From contig JBJMWF010000239.1 of NCBI GenBank assembly GCA_045810265.1, positions 1 to 12,959 on the forward strand: a DNA stretch of 12,959 nucleotides. Reading direction: 5' to 3'. The position numbers and the translations under genes are program-made. The notes beneath the pieces are model-generated. The model made no database searches. It was not told the DNA's origin and saw only the letters and a list, made by a program, of their open reading frames with translations. The DNA comes from Scleromatobacter sp045810265. GTDB lineage: Bacteria; Pseudomonadota; Gammaproteobacteria; Burkholderiales; Burkholderiaceae_C. This document shows positions 1 through 6,748 of the stretch, in pieces (within the stretch, counting starts at the first letter, position 1; the number at the start of each line of letters is the position of its first letter).

Positions 1-449
1 AGCGCTTGTGGGAATCGCGCGCCTACGAACTCGGCGGCGGCGGCTATCTGGCGCCCGGCGCGCTGGTGGGCGACTTCGTCAAGCGCCAGCGTTCGAGCGC
101 CCTGGGCGACGTGCAGCCCTCGTACAAGCCCGGCGTACACCTGACCGACCTGCAGGAGAAGGGCCGCGGGAGCCTGCCCGAGTACGCGCTCGACGCGATC
201 CGCGAGGCGCTGCCGGCGTTCGAGCGCCAGGTCAAGGGCTTCTCACTGCCAGACGCCGTGCTCACCGGCGTGGAGACGCGCACCTCGTCGCCCCTGCGCA
301 TTCCGCGTGGCAAGGACTACCAGAGCCTGAATGTGCGCGGCCTGTACCCGGCCGGTGAAGGCGCGGGCTACGCCGGCGGCATCATGTCGGCCGGCGTGGA
401 CGGCATCGAAGTGGCCGAGGCGCTGGGCGCCGCGTTGCTGGGAAGCTGA
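1..449 (+). CDS. FAD-dependent dehydrogenase, C-terminal part (COG2509-like)
   Basis: Only the last ~149 codons are in the window; the reading frame is open at the left edge and stops with TGA at 447-449. The C-terminal segment SLNVRGLYPAGEGAGYAGGI followed by MSAGVDGIEVAEAL is the FAD-binding closing motif of the NAD(FAD)-utilizing dehydrogenase family (COG2509, related to HI0933/YhiN-type flavoproteins). The Gly-rich GEGAGYAGG stretch normally contacts the flavin, and the preceding SSPLRIPRG segment also fits this family. Members are predicted cytosolic flavoenzymes with no settled substrate. A terminator-like stem-loop directly after the stop and the 500-bp gap suggest it is transcribed separately from the DUF4331 operon. 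The family call is fairly secure; the reaction is unknown. Confidence 0.8.
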   Translation, partial: RLWESRAYELGGGGYLAPGALVGDFVKRQRSSALGDVQPSYKPGVHLTDLQEKGRGSLPEYALDAIREALPAFERQVKGFSLPDAVLTGVETRTSSPLRIPRGKDYQSLNVRGLYPAGEGAGYAGGIMSAGVDGIEVAEALGAALLGS

Positions 450-450
450 G

Positions 451-494
451 CCCGCGGGACGACCGGGATCGCTGACACGCCCGGTCGGTGCGGG
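451..494 (+). terminator. terminator-like hairpin after the dehydrogenase gene
   Basis: Two base pairs past the TGA lies a nested stem. CGACCGGG (460-467) pairs perfectly with CCCGGTCG (480-487) around a 12-nt loop, and outside it CCCGC (451-455) pairs with GCGGG (490-494). No T-run follows, so this is either a weak or Rho-assisted terminator or a 3'-end stabilizing structure. Confidence 0.4.
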
Positions 495-591
495 AGGTGT
501 CTGGCGGCTTCGAATCGCGTCGAGCGACTGCCGGCGAGCGCGGTGCCGATCGCGATTTGAAGCGTGCCTGACGCTGCGCCTGGCCAGGGGT

Positions 592-671
592 CGGCGCCGG
601 GCACGTTCTCGTCCGCGAAGCACTCTTCCCGGTCGCCGACATCGTGGCGCGGACGAGAACATGCCAGGCAC
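592..671. repeat. long imperfect inverted repeat, REP/BIME-like
   Basis: GTTCTCGTCCGCG at 605-617 is matched by its exact reverse complement at 648-660 (13/13). The match continues outward into GCGCCGGGCAC on the left and ATGCCAGGCAC on the right, with three mismatches in 11, giving about 24-bp arms around a 30-nt spacer. Each outer arm contains its own small palindrome (GCC-G-GGC; TGCC-A-GGCA). Two palindromic units facing each other resemble a bacterial interspersed mosaic element, though a transcriptional or mRNA structure is also possible. Copy number elsewhere in the genome is unknown. Confidence 0.5.
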
Positions 672-784
672 CTGGGCCGGTGGCGCGCGGCGCGCGGCGC
701 ACTCGCAGCCTCTCTCCGACGACGCTCGACCGGGACGGTCGGGCTGCCCGCCGCGCGCCGCCGCTACGAGCGCCAGCCGCGGAT

Positions 785-831
785 GGATGCAAGCCAGCGA
801 GCGCGAAACGGTCAAGCACCGCCTTGCATCC
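785..831 (+). other. stem-loop in the leader of the DUF4331 operon
   Basis: GGATGCAAG (785-793) and CTTGCATCC (823-831) are perfect 9-bp complements enclosing 29 nt. The enclosed segment has a smaller hairpin, CGGT (809-812) with ACCG (818-821) around a 5-nt loop. It sits 120 bp upstream of the DUF4331 start codon, so it would be in the mRNA leader or overlap the promoter. No riboswitch class was recognised. Confidence 0.35.
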
Positions 832-950
832 GCCAGCGCTTCGAGCGACGTAACGACTCCTGCCAGCGCACGGTTTCGACGACGCCCCAAGCGTCCAAGG
901 TGCCGGTGCTTCGCGCCAAACGCCCCATCACAAGCACCAGGAGAGACGAC

Positions 951-2561
951 ATGCGACTTGACCGACCCCCTCTGTTGCGCGCCACGCCCGTCGTGGCCGC
1001 CGCCCTGCTCGCCCTTGCGGGCAGCGCCTTCGCCTCGAGCCATCGCGAGGCGCCGTTCATCACGACCTCGCCCAAGGTCGACGCGTCCGACTTCTACATG
1101 TTCAACAGCTACGAGACCGGCCGAGCCGGCTTCGTGACGCTGGTGGCCAACTACCAGCCGATGCAGGACGGCTTCGACGGCCCGAACTACCACGCGATGG
1201 ACGCCAACGCGCTGTACGAGATCCACATCGACAACGTCGGCGACGCCAGGGAACACCTCACGTTCCAGTTCCGCTTCAAGAACAACTTCAACGCGCTGAC
1301 CCAGACCGTCGGCAGCTCCAGCGTCGACATCGCGCCGCTGCAGAACGGCGCCGTCAGCGTGCCGCACGACCCGCACCTGCAGGTCAACGAGACCTACACG
1401 CTGACGCTGGTCACCGGCGACCGCCGCAGCGGCACGACGGCCCCCATCGTCAACGCAACGACCGGCTCGGCCAGCTTCGACAAGCCGGTCGACAACATCG
1501 GCGAGAAGACGATCGCCGACTACGCGGGCTACGCGGCCGCGCATGTCTACCCGATCACGATTCCCGGCTGCGCGACGGCCGGCAAGGTGTTCGTCGGCGC
1601 GCGCCAGGATCCGTTCGCGGTCAACCTGGGCGTCGTCTTCGACATGGTCGACGCGCCGGTGTCGGTGCTGACCAACGCCGCCGACTACAACGCGACGCCG
1701 CGCGGCTCGCTGTACTACAAGAACGTCACGGCCCTCGAGCTCGAGGTGCCGGCAAGCTGCCTCGGCGCCACCAGCACCAATCCCGTGATCGGTGGCTGGA
1801 CGACGGCCTCGCTGCGCCAGACGCGCGTGCTCGACCCGTCGCCCAAGACCGGCTACCAGACCACCGACCGCAACGGCGGTGCGTGGACGCAGGTGTCGCG
1901 CCTGGGCATGCCGCTGGTCAACGAGCTGGTCGTCGGCCTGAAGGACAAGGACGCGTGGAACGGTTCGAAGCCCAGCGGTGACACGTATTTCCTGAGCTAC
2001 GTCACCAACCCGTCGTATCCCAAGCTTCTGGAGAGCTATCTCGGCGCGCCTGGCATCGCGCCGACCAACATCCCGCGCAACGACCTGGTCACGACCTTCC
2101 TGACCGGCATCAAGGGCGTCAACCAGCTCGCCACGGTGACGCCGTCGGAGATGCTGCGGCTGAACACCTCGATCGCCGCCGTGCCCTTCGACCAGCAGAA
2201 CCGGCTGGGCATCGTCGGCAACATCCTGGCCGGGGGCTCGGACAGCGCCGGCTATCCCAACGGCCGCCGGCCGAAGGACGACGTCGTCGACATCACGCTG
2301 ATCGCCGCGATGGGCGGGCTGTGCGTGGCCAACGGCAACAGCGACGGCCTGGGCTTCGGCGCGGCGTGCAACCCGTCGGCGGTACCGCTGGGCAGCGCGG
2401 TGTTCAACCTGAACGACACCGTCGACCAGGCCGCCCAGCCCTTCCTGCCCGGCTTCCCGTACCTCAACACGCCGATCCCGGGCACCGGTGCGCGTGCAGA
2501 GGCGACGCCGGCCCCGAGCGCCGCCGCGGCAGCCGCCGCGCGTGGCAACGGCTCGAAGTAA
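951..2561 (+). CDS. secreted DUF4331 domain protein
   Basis: This is a 536-aa protein. The start at 951 is chosen because AGGAG lies 8 nt upstream and the product then begins with a typical Sec signal peptide (basic start, hydrophobic residues ~12-25, AFA cleavage box before Ser29). The rest matches DUF4331 (PF14224). The opening motif SSHREAP is followed by KVDASDFYMF (residues 42-51). SRLGMPLVNELVVGL lies at about 316-330 and GYPNGRRPKDDVVDITL at about 434-450. The end of the domain is FPYLNTPIPG (502-511). A low-complexity Ala/Pro tail follows (517-530). The family has no assigned function; members are exported and often sit beside TPR and membrane proteins. It is the first gene of a four-gene operon, with 16 nt to the next gene. 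Mature Cys residues are at 206, 270, 458 and 473. After cleavage the N-terminus would read Ser-Ser-His, a copper/nickel-binding pattern. Confidence 0.92.
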   Translation: MRLDRPPLLRATPVVAAALLALAGSAFASSHREAPFITTSPKVDASDFYMFNSYETGRAGFVTLVANYQPMQDGFDGPNYHAMDANALYEIHIDNVGDAREHLTFQFRFKNNFNALTQTVGSSSVDIAPLQNGAVSVPHDPHLQVNETYTLTLVTGDRRSGTTAPIVNATTGSASFDKPVDNIGEKTIADYAGYAAAHVYPITIPGCATAGKVFVGARQDPFAVNLGVVFDMVDAPVSVLTNAADYNATPRGSLYYKNVTALELEVPASCLGATSTNPVIGGWTTASLRQTRVLDPSPKTGYQTTDRNGGAWTQVSRLGMPLVNELVVGLKDKDAWNGSKPSGDTYFLSYVTNPSYPKLLESYLGAPGIAPTNIPRNDLVTTFLTGIKGVNQLATVTPSEMLRLNTSIAAVPFDQQNRLGIVGNILAGGSDSAGYPNGRRPKDDVVDITLIAAMGGLCVANGNSDGLGFGAACNPSAVPLGSAVFNLNDTVDQAAQPFLPGFPYLNTPIPGTGARAEATPAPSAAAAAAARGNGSK

Positions 2562-2577
2562 GCAGCGAGGCAATGCC

Positions 2578-2883
2578 ATGACCATCTCCACTTGCCCCCC
2601 GCCGCGAGGCGGATCGCCGGCGGGCCGCACCGCCTCGCTGATCGGCGTCAGCGCGCTCGCCAGCCTGTTCCTCGCCGCGTGCGGCGGTGACGGCAATTCA
2701 CCGGCGCCGTCCCCGCCCCCGGCGGCGATCACGCAGGTGCCCGTCTCGGCGGCGGCCAACGACGCGGCGCTCGAGTCGTTCGCGTTCAACCTGCCCAAGA
2801 CCGACACCACCGAGCCGCTGACCCTCGACCTCGTGCCCACGCTGCCCACCAGCGAGACCGAGGAACCCATCGCGACCCCGTGA
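2578..2883 (+). CDS. small lipoprotein between DUF4331 and TPR genes
   Basis: This is a 101-aa protein. The start at 2578 has GAGG at 2567-2570, 7 nt upstream. Residues 18-34 form a hydrophobic stretch ending in the lipobox LAAC, with the lipidated Cys at 35. The mature part, ~67 residues, is Pro/Ala-rich at first and acidic later. It carries two similar short motifs, DTTEPL and ETEEPI, about 18 residues apart. There is no recognisable enzymatic domain, and the product is probably anchored in the outer membrane with a flexible tail. The TGA stop overlaps the TPR start codon by one base (TGATG), implying coupled translation. I do not recognise the family. Its place in the operon suggests an accessory or anchoring role for the DUF4331 or TPR protein, which is inference only. 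Confidence 0.8.
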   Translation: MTISTCPPPRGGSPAGRTASLIGVSALASLFLAACGGDGNSPAPSPPPAAITQVPVSAAANDAALESFAFNLPKTDTTEPLTLDLVPTLPTSETEEPIATP

Positions 2884-4184
2884 TGACCCGCGCCACCGCT
2901 TGGCTCCTCGCACTGGCGTCGATGCTGGTCGCGGTGGCGCCCTCTTTCGCGGCCGAGGAATCGGCCCTCCAATTCCCGACCCAGGACAGCGCGGTCGTCG
3001 AACGCCTGCCGAGCCACCTGGGCGACCCCGCCGAACGCCGCGCCGCGCGCGCGGCCGAGCGCGCCCAGCGAGCGGCGCTGCAGCGGCATCCGGACGAACT
3101 GGGCCTGGCCTTGCAGGCCGCGCACGACGCGCTCGCCCGCGGCCGCCTGCGTGGCGATCCGCGCGAGCTGGGCGTGGCACAGGCCGCACTCGCACCGTGG
3201 TGGACGCGAGCCGACGCGCCGCCCGAAGTCCGCCTAGTGCGCGCGACCGTGATGCAGAGCCAGCACGAATTCCAGGCCGCGCTGGTCGAACTCGACGCCG
3301 TGCTGGCGACTCCAGGCGCGTCGCTGCCGGTGCGCGCGCAGGCTGAACTGACGCGCGCCGGCGTGCAACAGGTGCTGGGCCGCTTCGCCGAGGCCGAGGC
3401 CGGCTGCCGCCGCCTCGCCGGTGCCGACTACTTCGCGCTGGGCTCGGGCGTGCGCTTGAATGCGCTGGCCTGCATCGCGGAGCTCGCCAGCCTCCGGGGC
3501 CATGCAGAAAGCGCCGCTGCAACGCTCGGGCGCCTCGCGGGCGCGCCGGACCCGGACAGCGCCGTCACGGTGGCCGGCGATCCCGCCCCCGGCTGGTTGA
3601 ACCTGATGCGCGCCGAGCTCGCGCAGCGGCGCGGCCAGGCCTCGGCCGGTGCGCTGTTCGCTGCCGCACTGCAGGCCAACGCGGACGTCTACACACAATG
3701 CGCCTACGCCGACTGGCTGCTCGACCAGCATCGAGCGGCCGAGGTCGTTGCGCTGTTCAAGGGCAGCGAGGCCGCCGACCCCGTGCTGCTGCGCCTGGCG
3801 CTCGCCTATCGGCAACTGCATGGCGACAAGCACCCGTTGACGCGCAACGCCACCGCGATGCTCGGCGAGCGCTACGACGCGGCGCTGCTGCGCGGCGACA
3901 AGAGCCACGGCCGCGAGCAGTCGCGCTACGAGCTGGAGCTACGCGGCGACCGGCGCGCCGCGCTGCGCTACGCGAAGTCGAACTGGGCCGTGCAGCATGA
4001 GCCGGCCGACGAGGTGGTGCTCGCACGGGCGGCGCATGCGGCAGGGCGCGACGACGAGGCCGCGCCGCTGTGGCAGTTCCTGCGCGAGACCGGCGGACGC
4101 GACGTGCGGCTGGCGGTCGGCGGTCCGGCCGCCGCGCCCTTCCTGCCACCGCCCCTTCAAACAGCGTCCCGGAGTGCGCCATGA
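2883..4184 (+). CDS. exported tetratricopeptide-repeat protein
   Basis: This is a 433-aa protein. ATG at 2883 overlaps the preceding stop; an in-frame GTG directly before it (2880) would add one residue. Residues 1-23 look like a signal peptide (hydrophobic LLALASMLVAVA, cleavage near SFA/AEE), so the protein is probably periplasmic. The remainder is almost all alpha-helical, Ala/Leu/Arg-rich pairs. TPR-like units are seen at about 116-141 (VRATVMQSQHEFQAALVEL), 152-180 (ELTRAGVQQVLGRFAEAEAG), 192-220, 239-262, 272-295 and 375-402. They show the usual small residue / G-x-x-x-x-A spacing. No catalytic motif is visible, and a scaffold role is likely. The stop overlaps the start of the HupE-like gene in ATGA, so expression is tightly coupled to it. 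The upstream ribosome site is weak (GAGG ~19 nt away), consistent with re-initiation. Confidence 0.8.
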   Translation: MTRATAWLLALASMLVAVAPSFAAEESALQFPTQDSAVVERLPSHLGDPAERRAARAAERAQRAALQRHPDELGLALQAAHDALARGRLRGDPRELGVAQAALAPWWTRADAPPEVRLVRATVMQSQHEFQAALVELDAVLATPGASLPVRAQAELTRAGVQQVLGRFAEAEAGCRRLAGADYFALGSGVRLNALACIAELASLRGHAESAAATLGRLAGAPDPDSAVTVAGDPAPGWLNLMRAELAQRRGQASAGALFAAALQANADVYTQCAYADWLLDQHRAAEVVALFKGSEAADPVLLRLALAYRQLHGDKHPLTRNATAMLGERYDAALLRGDKSHGREQSRYELELRGDRRAALRYAKSNWAVQHEPADEVVLARAAHAAGRDDEAAPLWQFLRETGGRDVRLAVGGPAAAPFLPPPLQTASRSAP

Positions 4185-5482
4185 ACCGCGCCCGCATCGC
4201 CGCCCTGCTGCTGGCCGTCACGCCGTTCGCGCAGGCTCACAAGGCCAGCGACGCCTACGTCACGCTGCGGGTGGACGGCGCGGTCGTCGACGCCCGCATG
4301 GACATCGCCCTGCGCGACATCGACCGCGATCTCGACCTGGACACCGACGCCGACGATCAGCTCAGCTGGAAGGAGGTGCGCACCCGCTGGGCGGACATCG
4401 CCACGCTGGCCCGCGACGGCATCCGCCTGAGTGCCGACGGCGCCCGCTGCACGCCCGAGGCGGCCGCGGCATCCACGACTGCCACCAACGCGCCCGCGCT
4501 CGCCAGCCACAGCGACGGCCGCTACGCCGTCGTGCGGACGCAGTGGCGTTGCGCGGCGCCGGTGCAGTCGTTGAGCATCGACTACCAGCTGTTCGATAAG
4601 ACGGACCCGACGCATCGGGGCATCGTGCGCGTCTCGCGCGCGGGCGCGACCTTCGGCGCCGACACCCCGCAACTCGCCGTGCTGAGCCCGGGCAACGGTT
4701 GGCACCGCTTCGCCCTGCCGCCGCTGCCCGCTGCACCACCGCAGGCCGCGTCGCGTGTCGACGGCATCGAAACGCCGGCCACCGTGCGCCAGCCGCAGCC
4801 CGAGGCCGATGCGGAGCGCCCTGCCGCGGACGACGCGCCCGATTCGTCCCTGGCCGGCTTCGTGCGCGCGGGCATCCACCACATCCTGATCGGCTACGAC
4901 CACATCCTTTTCCTGCTGTCGCTGCTGCTGCCGGCGGTGTGGATCCGCAGCGCCATGGTCGACCCGCGCACCGGCGCGACGCGCACGCGCTGGCTGCCGT
5001 CGCAGAACCTGCGCCTGGCGTTGGCCAACGTGCTCAAGGTCGTCACGGCGTTCACGGTGGCGCACTCGATCACGCTGGCGCTGTCGGTGCTGGACGTCGT
5101 GGACCCGCCATCGCGCTGGGTGGAGTCCGTCATCGCCGCCAGCGTCGTGCTGGCCGCGTTGAACAACATCTGGCCCGTGGTCAGCGAGGCCCGGTGGAAG
5201 CTGACCTTCGTGTTCGGACTGGTGCATGGCTTCGGCTTCGCTTCGGCCCTGAAGGACGCTGGCCTGGCCAAGGGCGCGCTGGTCGCACCGCTGGTGGGCT
5301 TCAACGTGGGCGTGGAGATCGGCCAGCTGTGCATCGTCGCCGTGGTGTTGCCGATCGCCTGGTCGATGCGCGGCACGCGCACCTACCGCGGCGCATTCGC
5401 GGCCGGCTCGTTGGCAATCGCCGCCGTCGCGGGCCTGTGGCTGGTGCAGCGCGCGTTCGACCTGAGCCTCATTGCGGGATAG
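4181..5482 (+). CDS. HupE/UreJ-family membrane protein with extracytoplasmic N-terminal domain
   Basis: This is a 433-aa protein. ATG at 4181 has GGAG 6 nt upstream and overlaps the TPR stop by 4 nt. Residues 1-19 are a signal peptide ending AQA, so the mature protein would begin at His20 (HKASDAYVTL). Residues 20-225 form a periplasmic domain with an EF-hand-like loop at 54-65 and a Pro-rich linker (~190-222). The C-terminal half has about six membrane spans. It carries the HupE/UreJ_2 (PF13795-like) motifs GIHHILIGYDHILFL (H233, H234, D240, H241), TVAHSITLAL (H295), LVHGFGFASAL (H349) and GFNVGVEIGQL. Classical HupE/UreJ proteins are linked to nickel supply for hydrogenase or urease; this longer subfamily has no proven substrate, and neither enzyme is encoded in the window. 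It is the last gene of the operon. Confidence 0.88.
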   Translation: MNRARIAALLLAVTPFAQAHKASDAYVTLRVDGAVVDARMDIALRDIDRDLDLDTDADDQLSWKEVRTRWADIATLARDGIRLSADGARCTPEAAAASTTATNAPALASHSDGRYAVVRTQWRCAAPVQSLSIDYQLFDKTDPTHRGIVRVSRAGATFGADTPQLAVLSPGNGWHRFALPPLPAAPPQAASRVDGIETPATVRQPQPEADAERPAADDAPDSSLAGFVRAGIHHILIGYDHILFLLSLLLPAVWIRSAMVDPRTGATRTRWLPSQNLRLALANVLKVVTAFTVAHSITLALSVLDVVDPPSRWVESVIAASVVLAALNNIWPVVSEARWKLTFVFGLVHGFGFASALKDAGLAKGALVAPLVGFNVGVEIGQLCIVAVVLPIAWSMRGTRTYRGAFAAGSLAIAAVAGLWLVQRAFDLSLIAG

Positions 5483-5552
5483 GCCAGTCGTGCCGGCTTA
5501 AGATCGCCGCTCCTCTTTGCATGGCGCGCGGCCAGCGCGACAGGAGACTCGG

Positions 5553-6212
5553 ATGTACACCCTGTACGGATTCAAGGGCTCGGGATCGGCCGCGGCCGAG
5601 TGCGCGCTGGAGATGACCGGTGCGCCTTACCGCATCGTCGAGACGGCGTCCTGGGAGCATAACGACGCGCTTGCCGAGCTCGAGCAGGTCAACCCGCTCA
5701 AGCAGATCCCGACGCTGCAGCTGCCCGACGGCACCATCCTCAGCGAGAGTGCCGCGATCCTGATGCACCTGGGTCTCACGTTCCCCAACTCGGGCCTGCT
5801 GAGCGAGGTGCCCCGCGAGCGCGACCTCGCGCTGCGCGGGCTGGTCTACATCGCCGCCAACTGCTACTCGTGCATCACGGTGATCGACTATCCCGAGCGC
5901 TTCACCACCGCGACCGACGAGGCGGCGCGCCTGGCGGTGCGCGCGGGCGCGACGGAGCGCCTGCACCACCACTGGGACATCTTCGCCGACCTGTACCCGG
6001 TGGCCGACGAGCACTTCATCGCCGGCGAGCAGCCTGGCGCGCTGGACCTGCTGGCGGCGGTCGTGTCGAAGTGGTCGGGCGCGCGCAAGCACATGAAGGC
6101 ATCAAGGCCCGCGTTTTCGGCGCTGCTCGAGCGCATCGATTCGCACCCCGCGGTGGCCCTGGTGTTCGGCCGCCACTGGCCGACGCTGGCACAGATGCCG
6201 ACGGGCGCCTGA
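5553..6212 (+). CDS. glutathione S-transferase family protein
   Basis: This is a 219-aa protein, a normal size for a cytosolic GST. The start at 5553 has AGGAG 7-8 nt upstream. The N-terminal thioredoxin-like domain starts MYTLYGFKGSGSAAAE. It includes the cis-proline segment NPLKQIPTL (P53) and the glutathione-binding ESAAI motif (65-69). From about residue 85 a helical C-terminal domain follows. The place of the catalytic Ser/Cys near residues 10-12 is occupied by Ser-Gly-Ser, so glutathione activation may rely on Ser. It would conjugate or reduce electrophiles with glutathione; the substrate is not deducible. It lies 70 bp after the HupE-like gene. TAAGAT at 5499-5504 might be a -10 box, but no -35 stands at proper spacing, so read-through from the operon is possible. 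Confidence 0.88.
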   Translation: MYTLYGFKGSGSAAAECALEMTGAPYRIVETASWEHNDALAELEQVNPLKQIPTLQLPDGTILSESAAILMHLGLTFPNSGLLSEVPRERDLALRGLVYIAANCYSCITVIDYPERFTTATDEAARLAVRAGATERLHHHWDIFADLYPVADEHFIAGEQPGALDLLAAVVSKWSGARKHMKASRPAFSALLERIDSHPAVALVFGRHWPTLAQMPTGA

Positions 6213-6227
6213 CGCGGCCGGGCCGCG
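6213..6227. terminator. short GC hairpin between convergent genes
   Basis: CGCGGC (6213-6218) and GCCGCG (6222-6227) form a 6-bp stem with a 3-nt loop in the 22-bp gap between the GST and DUF192 stop codons. There is no T-run on either strand. It could act as a bidirectional transcript end, but in such GC-rich DNA it may be chance. Confidence 0.3.
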
Positions 6228-6234
6228 CGCAGGA

Positions 6235-6582
6235 TCAGGCCAGCAGGCCCATCTCCACGCCGGGCGCCAGGTTCAGGCGGTCGGCCAGCCCGGCGCGCAG
6301 TTCGAGCACGGTGCGGGCCTCGGGGCAGCTGGACATGCGCCAGGGCTTCATGCCGGCGACGATCTTGGTGACCACGCCATCGGCGCTCAGGAACACGACG
6401 TCCACCGGCTGGTCGAAGCCGAAGGTGTTGACGGAGCTGCAACGCTTGACCCACACGCCGCACGACTTCTTCAACTCGCGCGCGCCGGCCAGGCCCAGGA
6501 AGCGGCTGCGCCATTGACCGGTCGTGCGCACGGGGACGCGATTGCGCGTGCCGGGTACCTTGAGATCGATCGTTCTGGACAT
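6235..6582 (-). CDS. DUF192 family protein
   Basis: This is a 115-aa protein read on the minus strand from ATG at 6582-6580, with AGGGA about 10 nt upstream; a longer in-frame reading exists but lacks a good ribosome site and homology-like sequence. The core RCSSVNTFGFDQPVDVVFLS (residues 47-66) followed by ADGVVTKIVAGMKPWR and a late VLELRAG segment is the DUF192 (PF02643) pattern. The family is a small beta fold of unknown function. Many members are exported, but this one has no signal peptide and so is probably cytosolic. It converges with the GST gene and lies 222 bp downstream of the cyclo-ligase on the same strand. An 11-bp direct repeat with 21-bp period sits just upstream. Confidence 0.82.
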   Translation of the reverse strand: MSRTIDLKVPGTRNRVPVRTTGQWRSRFLGLAGARELKKSCGVWVKRCSSVNTFGFDQPVDVVFLSADGVVTKIVAGMKPWRMSSCPEARTVLELRAGLADRLNLAPGVEMGLLA

Positions 6583-6608
6583 GGCTGCTGTTTCCCTGGT
6601 GCTGCGAC

Positions 6609-6640
6609 TCGTCTTCATGCAGGACCGGTTCGTCTTCGTG
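6609..6640. repeat. direct repeat with 21-bp period upstream of the DUF192 gene
   Basis: TCGTCTTCATG (6609-6619) and TCGTCTTCGTG (6630-6640) differ at one position and are spaced exactly 21 bp, two helical turns. They lie 27-58 bp upstream of the DUF192 start, where a direct-repeat operator or activator site could act. No family of regulator is suggested by the sequence. Confidence 0.3.
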
Positions 6641-6727
6641 AGCCGAACCTTCCCTGCACGGCCGTAGCTTACCTGCCGAGCGTGCCAAAAATCACGCGGC
6701 ATCGGGTAAACGAGAAGGCCCGAGACA

Positions 6728-6748
6728 CACCGTTACGTGTTGACGGTG
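6728..6748. other. inverted repeat in the gap between DUF192 and cyclo-ligase genes
   Basis: CACCGT (6728-6733) pairs with ACGGTG (6743-6748); adjoining T-G and A-T pairs extend it to 8 bp with a 5-nt loop. A second stem, GCGAG (6777-6781) with CTCGC (6788-6792), lies closer to the cyclo-ligase stop. Either could shape the 3' end of the cyclo-ligase transcript; neither has a T-run. Confidence 0.3.

Larger units (their letters stand above)
450..950. other. 500-bp gene-free intergenic region with inverted repeats
   Basis: I find no convincing gene on either strand. The open frames here are GC-driven, and none has a ribosome binding site joined to a recognisable protein. The region holds the terminator-like hairpin at 451-494, the long inverted repeat at 592-671, a short tandem GGCGCGC repeat at 682-700, a small stem CGACC/GGTCG at 727-741, and the stem-loop at 785-831. 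The promoter of the downstream DUF4331 operon must lie here or just upstream, but I could not recognise a clear -35/-10 pair. Confidence 0.6.

Noticed and set aside
564..950. N-terminal extension of the DUF4331 reading frame
   Set aside because: It lacks a ribosome site and would bury the signal peptide; it also reads through the inverted-repeat region.
243..3125. Very long open frame (960 codons) on the minus strand opposite the DUF4331 gene
   Set aside because: It is antisense to a clear DUF4331 gene, has the Arg/Gly/Val/His-rich composition of a GC-rich shadow frame, shows no domain, and crosses several intergenic regions.
5499..5504. TAAGAT as a -10 box for the GST gene
   Set aside because: The only -35-like hexamer (TTGCGG, 5472-5477) is 21 bp away, so the promoter is not supported.
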